Of a DNA stretch of 64,000 nt, positions 29,651 to 38,259 are shown piece after piece. This DNA comes from CBDFGS01 sp965247255 (GTDB lineage Bacteria > Chloroflexota > Dehalococcoidia > Lucifugimonadales > CAUZJF01). The stretch spans positions 186,001 through 250,000 of the forward strand of contig CBDFGS010000010.1 of the NCBI GenBank assembly GCA_965247255.1, in the 5' to 3' direction. Positions within the stretch are counted from its first letter, which is position 1, and the number at the start of each line of letters is the position of its first letter. The notes under the pieces are model-generated. The model did not search any database. It saw nothing but the letters and a program-made list of their open reading frames with translations, and was not told where the DNA came from. The translations under genes were made by a program, and so were the position numbers.

Positions 29651-30955
29651 ATGCTTCGACTAAATACTCACGTACTCGTGCCCGCACATTGGCCGCACGC
29701 CCTCGGGACCTGGCTCATTGCTCTGGCTCTCTCTGCGACGGTCGCTTGCGGGGCCGCCGACGAGTCTGACGTAGCCGGCCAAAACGGCGCAGGCGGCGGG
29801 GACGCAGAGGCGCTTGCGGGAGCAGCACCGGGCCAGAACACCCCTGGGACAATCACAACCTATGCGGGCAGCGGCTCCCCGAAGTTCACCGGGGACGGAG
29901 GGCCTGCCACCGAAGCCGGGTTCTTCCAACCAACCTCCGTGGCGCTCGACAGCAGCGGCAACGTATACCTGGCCACCGACATGAGAGTCCGCAAGATCGA
30001 CGCGGCAACAGGGATTATCACCACCGTCGTCGGCACGGGGAGCAACCGGTCAACAGGAGACGGCGGTCCGGCCGCGGAAGCTACCCTGGCCGAGCCGGTG
30101 AGCCTCACCCTGGACCGCGCAGGGAACATATTCATCGCGGAGAGCGGCAGCGGACGTATACGCAGAGTGGACGCGGCCAGCGGAGTGATCACTACCGTGG
30201 CAGGCGGTGGGATTGGTGACCTGCGGAACAAGATCTTCGGCGACGGCGGCCCAGCCATCGATGCGTTGATCAAGCTGCCGATGGCTGTCGCCGTAGACGG
30301 CGACGGCAATCTCTACATAGCCACCGACAACCGTATACGTAAGGTCGACGCCGCCACCGGTGTGATCGACACGTTCGCCGGGATTGGCGAGAGGGCTCTG
30401 GGAGGCGACGGTGGCCCGGCCACCAACGCCGGACTGGCTGAACCTGCCAGCGTGGTGGTTGATAGCCAGGGCAACGTGTTCATCGCCGACCGGGACAACC
30501 ACAGGGTGCGAAAGGTGGACGCCCCAACCGGCATCATCTCCACGGCGGCGGGACAGGGAAAGTTCGCGGCACGCAGCGGTACCATCTACTCCGTGGGAAA
30601 CACGGGAGGCGCTGGGCCCATAAACACGACCGCAGCACAGGGAGATGGATACTCGGGGGACGGCGGCCCCGCAACTGAAGCCTTGCTCAGCCAGCCCTCG
30701 GGCCTCGCGCTTGGCCCGCAAGACGACCTGTTCATCGCCGATGGCACGACCCGCGTTCGGAGAGTTGGTAAAGACACAGGTGTCATCACCACAGTGGCCG
30801 CCAGCGAGACATATAGCTCCAACCAGACCGGAAAGGTTCAGGTCTACACCACCGTGATCGGCCAGATCGTCTCTATCGGAGTGAACGAGACCGGCGAGAT
30901 ATTCCTGGCCGACTACAAGAAGCATTTGGTGCACAAGGTCGCGGCGCCGCAATAG
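29651..30955 (+). CDS. NHL-repeat lipoprotein, tandem copy 2
   Basis: 434 residues. The signal peptide ends ALSATVAC (lipobox TVAC). The mature part begins with a short Gly/Ala linker and has the same series of blades as its neighbours (YAGSGSPKFTGDGGPA onwards), ending LVHKVAAPQ. The start was chosen to match copies 1 and 3: GGCTGCAAATG is conserved at the same place, while the longer upstream frame is leader sequence. It is nearly identical at DNA level to copy 3 over most of its length, pointing to a recent duplication, and more diverged from copy 1. Confidence 0.85.
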   Translation: MLRLNTHVLVPAHWPHALGTWLIALALSATVACGAADESDVAGQNGAGGGDAEALAGAAPGQNTPGTITTYAGSGSPKFTGDGGPATEAGFFQPTSVALDSSGNVYLATDMRVRKIDAATGIITTVVGTGSNRSTGDGGPAAEATLAEPVSLTLDRAGNIFIAESGSGRIRRVDAASGVITTVAGGGIGDLRNKIFGDGGPAIDALIKLPMAVAVDGDGNLYIATDNRIRKVDAATGVIDTFAGIGERALGGDGGPATNAGLAEPASVVVDSQGNVFIADRDNHRVRKVDAPTGIISTAAGQGKFAARSGTIYSVGNTGGAGPINTTAAQGDGYSGDGGPATEALLSQPSGLALGPQDDLFIADGTTRVRRVGKDTGVITTVAASETYSSNQTGKVQVYTTVIGQIVSIGVNETGEIFLADYKKHLVHKVAAPQ

Positions 30956-31009
30956 CTCGCCAAGGACCCTGGTCCGCCTCCAAAGCTGCCTCGCCACGCG
31001 ACCTTAGTC

Positions 31010-31033
31010 GGCGGGTCAGTCCATTGACCCGCC
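31010..31033 (+). promoter_or_regulatory. Leader hairpin of NHL lipoprotein 3
   Basis: GGCGGGTCA, loop GTCCAT, TGACCCGCC: a perfect nine-base stem, 46 bases before the start codon, with the same downstream conserved stretch as the other two. Confidence 0.65.
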
Positions 31034-31079
31034 AAAGCTGTGGGTGCTACTGTTGCCGCAGTCCAGTAAGTGGCTGCAA

Positions 31080-32381
31080 ATGGTTCGACTAAATACGCAC
31101 GCACTCCTGCCCGCACATTGGCCGCATGCCCTCGGGACCTGGCTCATCGCTCTGGCTCTCTCCGCGACGGTCGCTTGCGGGGCCGCCGACGAGTCTGACG
31201 TAGCCGGCCAAAACGGCGCCGGCGGCGGGGACGCAGAGCCGCCTGCGGGAGCGGCGCCAGGCCAGAACAGCCCTGGGACAATCACAACCTATGCGGGCAG
31301 CGGCTCCCCGAAGTTCACCGGGGACGGAGGGCCTGCCACCGAAGCCGGGTTCTTCCAACCAACCGCCGTGGCGCTCGACAGCAGCGGCAACGTATACCTG
31401 GCCACCGACATGAGAGTCCGCAAGGTCGACGCGGCAACAGGGATTATCACCACCGTCGTCGGCACGGGGAGCAACCGGTCAACAGGAGACGGCGGTCCGG
31501 CCGCGGAAGCTACCCTGGCCGAGCCGGTGAGCCTCACCCTGGACCGCGCAGGGAACATATTCATCGCGGAGAGCGGCAGCGGACGTATACGCAGAGTGGA
31601 CGCGGCCAGCGGAGTGATCACTACCGTGGCAGGCGGTGGGACTGGTGACCTGCGGAACAAGATCTTCGGCGACGGCGGCCCAGCCATCGAGGCGTTGATC
31701 AAGCTGCCGATGGCTGTCGCCGTAGACGGCGACGGCAATCTCTATATAGCCACCGACAACCGAGTACGTAAGGTCGACGCCGCCACCGGTGTGATCGACA
31801 CGTTCGCCGGGGTTGGAGGAAGGGCTCTGGAAGGCGACGGTGGCCCGGCCACCAGCGCCGGGCTGGCTGAGCCGGTCAGCGTGGCGGTCGATAGCCAGGG
31901 CAACGTGTTCATCGCCGACCGGGACAACCACCGTGTACGCAAGGTGGACGCCTCAACCGGCATCATCTCCACGGTGGCGGGAAAGGGAAAGTTCGCGGCA
32001 CGCCTCGGTAACATTTACTCTCTCGGAAACACGACGGATAGACCCTTAAACGCGAGTGCGGCGGAGGGAGCGGGTTACTCCGGCGACGGCGGCCCCGCAA
32101 CTGAAGCCGAGCTCAGTGTACCCTCCAGCATCGCCTTTGGCACCGACGGCGACCTATTCATCGCCGACGGCACGACCCGCGTCAGGAGAGTTGACTCCAA
32201 CTCAGGCGTGATCAGTACCGTGGCCTCGAGTGACACGGTGAGCTCCATTGAGACTGGGAAGGTGCAGATCTACACAACGGTGATCGGCCATATCGTCTCT
32301 ATCGGCGTCAACGACGCAAACGAGATATTCCTCGCCGACTACAAGAAGAACGTCGTGCACAAGGTGTCGGCGCCACAATAG
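31080..32381 (+). CDS. NHL-repeat lipoprotein, tandem copy 3
   Basis: 433 residues, with the same architecture as copy 2: lipobox TVAC, short linker, six NHL-like blades with GDGGPA spacers, ending VVHKVSAPQ. The fifth blade region (NTTDRPLNASAAEGAGY) is shorter and diverged relative to copies 1 and 2, where NTGGAGPIN is found, so variation is concentrated in one loop. Each copy has its own leader hairpin and no terminator is visible between them. Confidence 0.85.
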   Translation: MVRLNTHALLPAHWPHALGTWLIALALSATVACGAADESDVAGQNGAGGGDAEPPAGAAPGQNSPGTITTYAGSGSPKFTGDGGPATEAGFFQPTAVALDSSGNVYLATDMRVRKVDAATGIITTVVGTGSNRSTGDGGPAAEATLAEPVSLTLDRAGNIFIAESGSGRIRRVDAASGVITTVAGGGTGDLRNKIFGDGGPAIEALIKLPMAVAVDGDGNLYIATDNRVRKVDAATGVIDTFAGVGGRALEGDGGPATSAGLAEPVSVAVDSQGNVFIADRDNHRVRKVDASTGIISTVAGKGKFAARLGNIYSLGNTTDRPLNASAAEGAGYSGDGGPATEAELSVPSSIAFGTDGDLFIADGTTRVRRVDSNSGVISTVASSDTVSSIETGKVQIYTTVIGHIVSIGVNDANEIFLADYKKNVVHKVSAPQ

Positions 32382-32647
32382 CTCGCTGAAGACCCTAGCC
32401 CGCCCCTCGGCGTGGCGAACGTGGGGTCTCGCTAGAAGTGCTCTATGCTGTGGCGACGGGGAACGCCTCGGCTGGGGGAGTAGCTCTGCAACGACCGCCG
32501 GCGATTGTGGGAGGCGGACTGCTGGCGCGAGGCGAGTCGCTATCAGCGCCGCACTCTTGTTTAGGGTGGAAATCCGCCTCGCCTACCCTGCTGATGGAGG
32601 CTGGCGACACCCCCAACGAATCGGACCGCCAGGAAGAAGCTCAGCCC

Positions 32648-33397
32648 ATGTACAAAGAAAGTGTGGTCTACGGAGAGGTGCTGGGGGCAGGGCTTCTCGC
32701 CGACATCGCCGCCCCGGACGGGGACGGTCCGTTCCCTATCATCCTCTCGGTACACGGGGGCCGCTGGATCAGGGGTAGCCGGCGTGACCGTACGGCCATC
32801 GACGTCCGAGAGTGGGCGGGATACGGCTTCTTCGCCATGAGCATAGATTATCGACTCGTCACCGGAACCCCGGCCCCAGCGTGCTATCAGGACACCCTCT
32901 GCGCGATTCGCTGGGTGCACGCGCACCGTGACGAGTACGACCTGGACGCTGAGAGTTTCTTTCTCATTGGAATGTCTGCGGGCGGTCATCTCGTCTCCCT
33001 CGCCGCGACTCTCGGCGAAGGACGTTTCGACCGTGCCGGTGGCTGGGAAGACCAGCCTCACTCGTTCACCGCGGCTATTAGCGTCTCCGGTACCTATGAG
33101 CTGACCCGGCTAGACTGGGGGTCGGGCTGGATGCCGCTCGGTGAGCCCTGGGAAGAGGCCCGCCGTTACGCATCCCCTGTGGAACATGTGGCTGCGGACA
33201 ATCGACCCCAGCTAATACTGCACTCAGACGACGACGGCTCAATCCCGATACAGCAAGCTCATGACATGGTCGCAGCATTGCGGGATACGGGCGCTCCGCA
33301 CGAGTTCGTGCACTACACCGACCGCGGGCATATGCCGATAGACGAGGAGGTCGTCGCGCAGAGCCGGGCATTCATTGAGCGGCTGCGGGCCGCCTAG
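32648..33397 (+). CDS. Alpha/beta hydrolase (carboxylesterase type)
   Basis: 249 residues from MYKES. SVHGGRW supplies the oxyanion-hole HGG, IGMSAGGHL is the nucleophile elbow (GxSxG, serine near 109), the acid is probably in LHSDDDGSIPI, and the histidine lies in YTDRGHMP near the C-terminus. These are the motifs of the HSL/BD-FAE-like esterases. An in-frame ATG at 32594 is an alternative start; AGGAAG lies 12-17 bases upstream of the chosen one. There is no signal peptide. The substrate cannot be told from sequence. It stands alone after the NHL genes. Confidence 0.85.
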   Translation: MYKESVVYGEVLGAGLLADIAAPDGDGPFPIILSVHGGRWIRGSRRDRTAIDVREWAGYGFFAMSIDYRLVTGTPAPACYQDTLCAIRWVHAHRDEYDLDAESFFLIGMSAGGHLVSLAATLGEGRFDRAGGWEDQPHSFTAAISVSGTYELTRLDWGSGWMPLGEPWEEARRYASPVEHVAADNRPQLILHSDDDGSIPIQQAHDMVAALRDTGAPHEFVHYTDRGHMPIDEEVVAQSRAFIERLRAA

Positions 33398-33687
33398 CTG
33401 AGCCCCGTCGAGCTGCGCTTCGGAGATGATCCCGCCAAGCGTACGTGATCAATCCTCTTGCCCAGCATATTTACCGGGTGGTATGTTGGAGCCTACCAGG
33501 GCTCGTTTGCTACCCGTGGCCTCACAGAATAGTTTGGTGGACACTCGGTGTTCCGCCTCGCTGCAGCCCTACCCATGCCCGAGGAAGGACGGCCAGTTCA
33601 TAGGGTTCGGCCGTCAAATAGAGAAAGGCGCCTACAATAAAGGAGCACGCGACCCAGGTATTCCCGCAATACCCGAAGCTCAGGCCC

Positions 33688-34935
33688 GTGGAGCCACAGG
33701 TGGTCGAGCATCAGGGGCAGAGGTACCTGCACCTGCGCGACCCGCTGGGCCTGAGCGACAAAACGGTACTGGTCCCTCAGCAGGTGGCGCCGCTCCTGGC
33801 CCTGTGCGACGGAACTCGCGACGTAGAGGCGCTCAAGGCAGCGATGGCGCTGCGGACCGGTGTGCAGCTGACCGAGTCGCAGATTGGCGAGCTGTTGGCG
33901 GGCTTGGAGAGCGTGTACGCCTTCGAGAACGGCGCCTTTCAGCAAGCGTCCGCCGATGCCCTCAGATCGTACCGCGAGGCGACCCACCGGAAGCCATCGC
34001 ACGCCGATCTCGTATATCCCGCAGACCCCGACGAGCTCCGGACCACCCTCGATGATTACGTTGCCAGAGCGCGCGGCGACGGAAAGGCAGCCCCCGAGGG
34101 ATCCGTTTCGAAGCAGCCCGATCCAACCCCGGCACGGTCCCCCACAGCAAGGCTAACTGGAGTAGTATCCCCGCACATAGACTTCGAGCGAGGGTGGCAA
34201 ACGTATGCACAGCTGTGGGACGGGTGCAAGCCCGAGCTTGAAGAGATAGACCTGGCGATCATCATTGGCACAGACCACTCCGGGGGCCTGGGAGCGATCA
34301 CCCCCACTCGACAGAGCTACGCCACGCCCTATGGGGTCCTGCCCACGGCTGTCGAGATAGTCGACGGCCTCGCCGACGCGCTGGGCATTGAAAACGCGTT
34401 CCGCGAGGAGCTTCACCACGTCAACGAGCACTCCATCGAGCTGGCGGCCGTGTGGTTCCACCACTTCCTCGGTGGCCGCAACTGCCCCGTCGTCGGAGTC
34501 CTGTGCGGGTCGTATCAGCACTTCGTGTCCGGCGAGGCGAACGCCGCCGAGGACGAGGGTATAGGCGCGGCGGCGGCGTACCTCAGCGGCGTAGCGGCTG
34601 GGCGCCGCGCATTGGTGATAGCCGCCGCCGACCTGGCGCACGTAGGTCCAGCCTTCGGGGACCCGGCGGCTATCGACCCTGTTGGGCGGGCCGACGTCGC
34701 AGCCCGGGACGCAAAGTCAGTCTCCGCGATATGCGATGGTGATGCCGCCGGTTTTCTCGCTCTATCCACGGCCGAGGGCGATTCCCGTAAGATATGCGGG
34801 TTGCCTCCAATCTACCTGGCACTTCGAGTCCTCGGAGACGCTGTCGGCGAGTCGGTCGGTTACGCGCAGTGCCATGCCGACTCGAACGGCGGCTCTCTGG
34901 TATCGATAGCCGCCGTGAGGCTGTACGAGAGATGA
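33688..34935 (+). CDS. MEMO1 family protein (AmmeMemoRadiSam protein B-like)
   Basis: 415 residues. The C-terminal ~270 residues are the MEMO1 domain: VSPHIDFERGW (histidine ligand), IIIGTDHSGG, and a late HADSNGGSLVSIAAV. The N-terminal ~110 residues (VVEHQGQRYLHLRDPLGLSD, LLALCDGTRDVE) are the extension seen in a bacterial subgroup. The domain is related to dioxygenases; human MEMO1 binds metal. The usual partners of the AmmeMemoRadiSam system (AMMECR1 protein, radical SAM enzyme) are not nearby. The GTG start lacks a clear ribosome site and similar proteins extend a few residues further upstream, so the N-terminus is uncertain. Confidence 0.82.
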   Translation: MEPQVVEHQGQRYLHLRDPLGLSDKTVLVPQQVAPLLALCDGTRDVEALKAAMALRTGVQLTESQIGELLAGLESVYAFENGAFQQASADALRSYREATHRKPSHADLVYPADPDELRTTLDDYVARARGDGKAAPEGSVSKQPDPTPARSPTARLTGVVSPHIDFERGWQTYAQLWDGCKPELEEIDLAIIIGTDHSGGLGAITPTRQSYATPYGVLPTAVEIVDGLADALGIENAFREELHHVNEHSIELAAVWFHHFLGGRNCPVVGVLCGSYQHFVSGEANAAEDEGIGAAAAYLSGVAAGRRALVIAAADLAHVGPAFGDPAAIDPVGRADVAARDAKSVSAICDGDAAGFLALSTAEGDSRKICGLPPIYLALRVLGDAVGESVGYAQCHADSNGGSLVSIAAVRLYER

Positions 34936-34987
34936 GACAGCCGGAGTGCCGGCGACTCGACAATTTGACCAGGCTAGGAGGCAAGTT

Positions 34988-36115
34988 GTGACCAATGCCG
35001 TTCAAGTAGCTCGCGGCGATGTTCTTTTGCTGATCGGTACCCGCAAGGGTGCGTTCCTCCTGTCGAGCGACGGCAGCCGGAAGGACTGGTCGCTATCCGG
35101 TCCGCACTGGGCGGGCAGCGATGTGTTTCACGCGGCGTACGACCCCCGCGACGGCGCCATCCTGGCAGCAATCAATAACCCTATATGGGGGGCCGGGATT
35201 CGGCGCAGCGGCGACCTGGGGACGACGTGGAACGAGCCGGCTGAAGGGCCGCGGTTCAAGAGCAGCGATGGCGAAGCCGTCAAGAGGGTCTGGCACCTCG
35301 AGCCCGGGCCAAGCACTGAGCCTGAAGTAATCTACGCGGGGGTCGAACCCGCAGCACTCTTCAAGAGCGTCGATAGCGGGACTACATGGGCATAGGTCGA
35401 GGGGTTGAGCCGGCATCCAACGAGAGAGCGATGGCAACCGGGGTTCGGCGGCCTGTGTCTACACAGTGTGGTGTTGGACCCGAGCGACTCGCGCCGCATG
35501 TGGGTTGCCATATCGGCGGCGGGGGTCTTTGGTACTACGGATGGCGGATCGACCTGGACCGCGATGAATCAGGGCGTCCGGGCGGACTTTCTCCCGGACC
35601 GATATCCAGAGTTCGGCCAGTGTCCTCACAAGCTCCTGGCGGACCGGACGAGACCGGGGACGCTGTACCAACAGAACCACTGCGGCGTGTACCGCAGTGA
35701 CGCCGGAGGCGCGGACTGGGCAGACGTTAGCGAAGGGCTACCTTCGCGCTTCGGGTACGTTATAGGGCTGCACTCGCAAGACCCAGACACTATCTACGTT
35801 CTGCCGGTGGACGAGGCGCTCGGCGATGAGATTGGCGGAGGCAAGCGCTTCGTGACCGGCGCCCGATTGAGGGTCTACCGAAGTCGCAGCGGAGGCGCCG
35901 ACTGGGAGCCGCTCACCGATGGACTGCCGCAGACGAACGCTTACCTAAACGTCCTGCGTGAGGGCATGGCGACGGACAGCATGGACCCGTGCGGCATCTA
36001 CGTCGGCACGACGACGGGGCAGGTGTTCTACAGCCGCGACGACGGCGACCACTGGGAGCTGCTGGTCGAATACCTTCCGCCGATCAACTCGGTTGAGTGC
36101 GGCCAGGCGCCCTAG
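34988..36115 (+). pseudogene. BNR/sialidase-like repeat protein with internal amber codon
   Basis: The frame runs from a GTG with AGGAGG seven bases upstream to 36115 but is interrupted by TAG at 35393-35395. Before it: LLIGTRKGAFLLSSD, IRRSGDLGTTWNEP, LFKSVDSGTTWA. After it, in the same frame: VEGLSRHPTRERWQPG and further Asp-box-like repeats (GTTDGGSTWTAM, VYRSDAGGADWADV, VFYSRDDGDHWELL). The SxDxGxTW repeats make a six-bladed propeller of about 375 residues, as in VPS10/sialidase-like proteins. The TAG probably replaced a GAG. It is either a true nonsense mutation or a base error. No catalytic sialidase residues are evident. Confidence 0.85.
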
Positions 36116-36138
36116 TGGGGCGCGCTGCCCGGCCGCCG

Positions 36139-36912
36139 CTAGAGCTTGGAGAGAAGCTTATCGGCCGCCGCCGACATCTCGTTTGCGCCGACGGTCATGA
36201 ATCCGAGATCGCTACCTATGGTGGCGATCTGACCACCGCGGCCTAGCCATTTCTCGGCGACTTCATATGTCGACGTGAAGTGGCCGAACGGGACCTTGTG
36301 CTCCTTGCACTTGCTCAGGACGTAGCTGATCTTCTCTTCAGCCTCCGGCAGCTCCGGTGGGAACGACTTCGGCAGTCCCAACGACAACGTTAGGTCCGTC
36401 GGGCCGATCATGATCGCGTCTACTCCATCGACCTGGAGTATCTCGTCAATATTCTCAACCGCTTCCACGGTCTCGATCTGAGGCCACACCATGAGCTCCT
36501 CGTTGGCCCTCGCCCAGTAGCCAGGCGGGTCGTCGTACTTGGCTGTGTTCTTCGGCCCCCAGCTCCGTACGCCGTCAGGAGGATACTTCGACGCCGTCAC
36601 AGCCCGCCGGACGTCGTCCGGTGTATTAGTCATTGGGATTATGACGCCGTCTGCGCCGACATCGTAGGCCATGTTGATGTACCAGGGCTCGTTGTATATC
36701 ACGCGCACCACGATGTCCGACTCGGTTGGCTGGAGCCGCATGATGATGCTGCTCAGCGAGTCCGGTCCGATGGGCGTGTGCTGGGTGTCGATAAGGATGA
36801 AGTCGAAGCCGGCTTTGCTCATCGCGCCGGCGGTAGCCTCGTTGTCGAGGGAGACGATGGTCCCGACGACGGCCTTCCCGTCCCTAAGCTTTTCCTTGGT
36901 CTTGTTCTTCAA
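36139..36912 (-). CDS. HpcH/HpaI family aldolase
   Basis: 257 residues. DFILIDTQHTPIGPD, GADGVIIPMTNTPDDVR, IETVEAVENIDEIL (metal-ligand E) and DAIMIGPTDLTLSLG (metal-ligand D) are the motifs of class II 2-keto-3-deoxy acid aldolases (HpaI, GarL, RhmA). Such enzymes cleave 4-hydroxy-2-oxo acids to pyruvate and an aldehyde with a divalent metal. Length is normal. A clear AGGAGG lies in front of the start. Neighbours give no specific substrate. Confidence 0.88.
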   Translation of the reverse strand: MKNKTKEKLRDGKAVVGTIVSLDNEATAGAMSKAGFDFILIDTQHTPIGPDSLSSIIMRLQPTESDIVVRVIYNEPWYINMAYDVGADGVIIPMTNTPDDVRRAVTASKYPPDGVRSWGPKNTAKYDDPPGYWARANEELMVWPQIETVEAVENIDEILQVDGVDAIMIGPTDLTLSLGLPKSFPPELPEAEEKISYVLSKCKEHKVPFGHFTSTYEVAEKWLGRGGQIATIGSDLGFMTVGANEMSAAADKLLSKL

Positions 36913-37097
36913 ACGAGTGTCCTCCTTTGGGCTCTTGAGCGGCGGTCAAGATCACGCGATTAAGCGAGATCCGGGCTTCGTTGCAGCGCGGAGAGGCTAT
37001 CGCAACGCAGCCCGTTTGTAAACCCGGCGGTCATTGGCGAGCTTTTTGACTCAACCCTGTAGTGCCGATACACTGCCGCGCGTTTGGGCCGGCATGA

Positions 37098-37118
37098 GGG
37101 CGGGTTTGAAACCCGCCC
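37098..37118. repeat. Palindromic dispersed repeat
   Basis: A 10-bp inverted repeat (GGGCGGGTTT-g-AAACCCGCCC) followed by CTACAA. Short palindromes of this form are frequent in intergenic DNA of several environmental bacterial genomes. Confidence 0.6.
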
Positions 37119-37221
37119 CTACAACGCGTCTGTTCGTCGGTGAGCAGTTATGATCCGCATGCCGCTTCCGAGATGCCTGTGAAGCGGAGACGGCGATTCT
37201 CGAATTAAGTGTGTAGCCACG

Positions 37222-38211
37222 ATGTCACCGAGCAGGACCGAGCGGTTCGCGGCGCCTCTGCCCGTCGAGCTTACCGACGAGCTGATGGAGTTCTGGACGC
37301 ATATGTTCGGTGATGTGCATGACACCCCCGGCGAGGTGTACCTGGGCAGTGAGAAGTCGCACAACACCAACGTTATCTTTGTAGCCCGCGAGAGCGGGAG
37401 ACTGGCCGGCACATGCCAGGTAACGCAGCCGCTGGCGTTGCCCTCGCTGGGAGGGCTCAGCCAGGTGGCGACGTCGCCGGAGTTACAAGGCTCGGGTATC
37501 GCCACAAGGTTGTGCCGAATGGCGGCGGACGAGTTCCGGAGTAGCGGAGGCGAAGCGCTGTTTCTTGGGACCGGGAACCCCGACGCGGCCAGAGTGTACC
37601 ACCGGCTGGGCTGGCGGAAGTTCGCCGGCGCCAACGTGATGGTGAACATTACGTCGGGGGCGTCTCCAGAGGCGTATCTCGTCGACTACTTCAAGGGGCT
37701 TGGACATGCCGCGGTGTCACCAGCTTCGCCCCATGAACGGGTGCCCATGATCCCGCTTCTGCTATTCCCCCACGACTGGCAGGTGCTCGACGCCAACGCC
37801 AAGACGTACTCGACCCGCTACTCAGTCCAGAGATCGTGCATGGGCCTGTATCGGCGCTACGCCGCTCTCGGGAACGCCGGCCGCGGCGCCTGGTTCAGCG
37901 CGCGCACTCCTGAGGGCCAAGTCGTGGGGCTGTCCTCCGCGCGGCTTGACAGTGCGGGAGGGTGTTATTTTGTCGACGGCTTTGCCGCGAGCAGCCACCT
38001 TGACCTACCGCGGCAGCTTATCGAAGCGGCCATGGAGTGGAGCCGCGGTCGAGCTGCGTCGAAGGTGCGGGCCCGGCTTTCCGTGGTGGATGGGGAGAAG
38101 CGGAGTCTGTTCGAGTCGCTGGGGTTTCGGGATGTGTCCGAAAACGGGGCCGACTTCGATCTCGACGGTCGCAAGGTTAAGTCTATCGAGATGGAGCGGA
38201 CCAACTCGTAA
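37222..38211 (+). CDS. GNAT family N-acetyltransferase
   Basis: 329 residues. Residues ~10-140 form a GNAT domain: IFVARESGRLAGTCQV, the acetyl-CoA loop VATSPELQGSGIATRL (Q-x-x-G-x-A type) and ARVYHRLGWRKF. The C-terminal half (~190-329) looks like a second, degenerate acyltransferase fold with YFVDGFAA and SLFESLGFRDVS, so this may be a two-domain GNAT. Substrate unknown. It is transcribed alone between minus-strand genes. Confidence 0.85.
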   Translation: MSPSRTERFAAPLPVELTDELMEFWTHMFGDVHDTPGEVYLGSEKSHNTNVIFVARESGRLAGTCQVTQPLALPSLGGLSQVATSPELQGSGIATRLCRMAADEFRSSGGEALFLGTGNPDAARVYHRLGWRKFAGANVMVNITSGASPEAYLVDYFKGLGHAAVSPASPHERVPMIPLLLFPHDWQVLDANAKTYSTRYSVQRSCMGLYRRYAALGNAGRGAWFSARTPEGQVVGLSSARLDSAGGCYFVDGFAASSHLDLPRQLIEAAMEWSRGRAASKVRARLSVVDGEKRSLFESLGFRDVSENGADFDLDGRKVKSIEMERTNS

Positions 38212-38259
38212 CCGGGACATCGCGGGGGCGACTGCGGACATGGGCGGCGAGGAGCTGAC

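Noticed and set aside
28046..32381. The three tandem repeats as a CRISPR-like or variable-number array
   Set aside because: The repeat units are whole genes with protein blades, not short spaced repeats.
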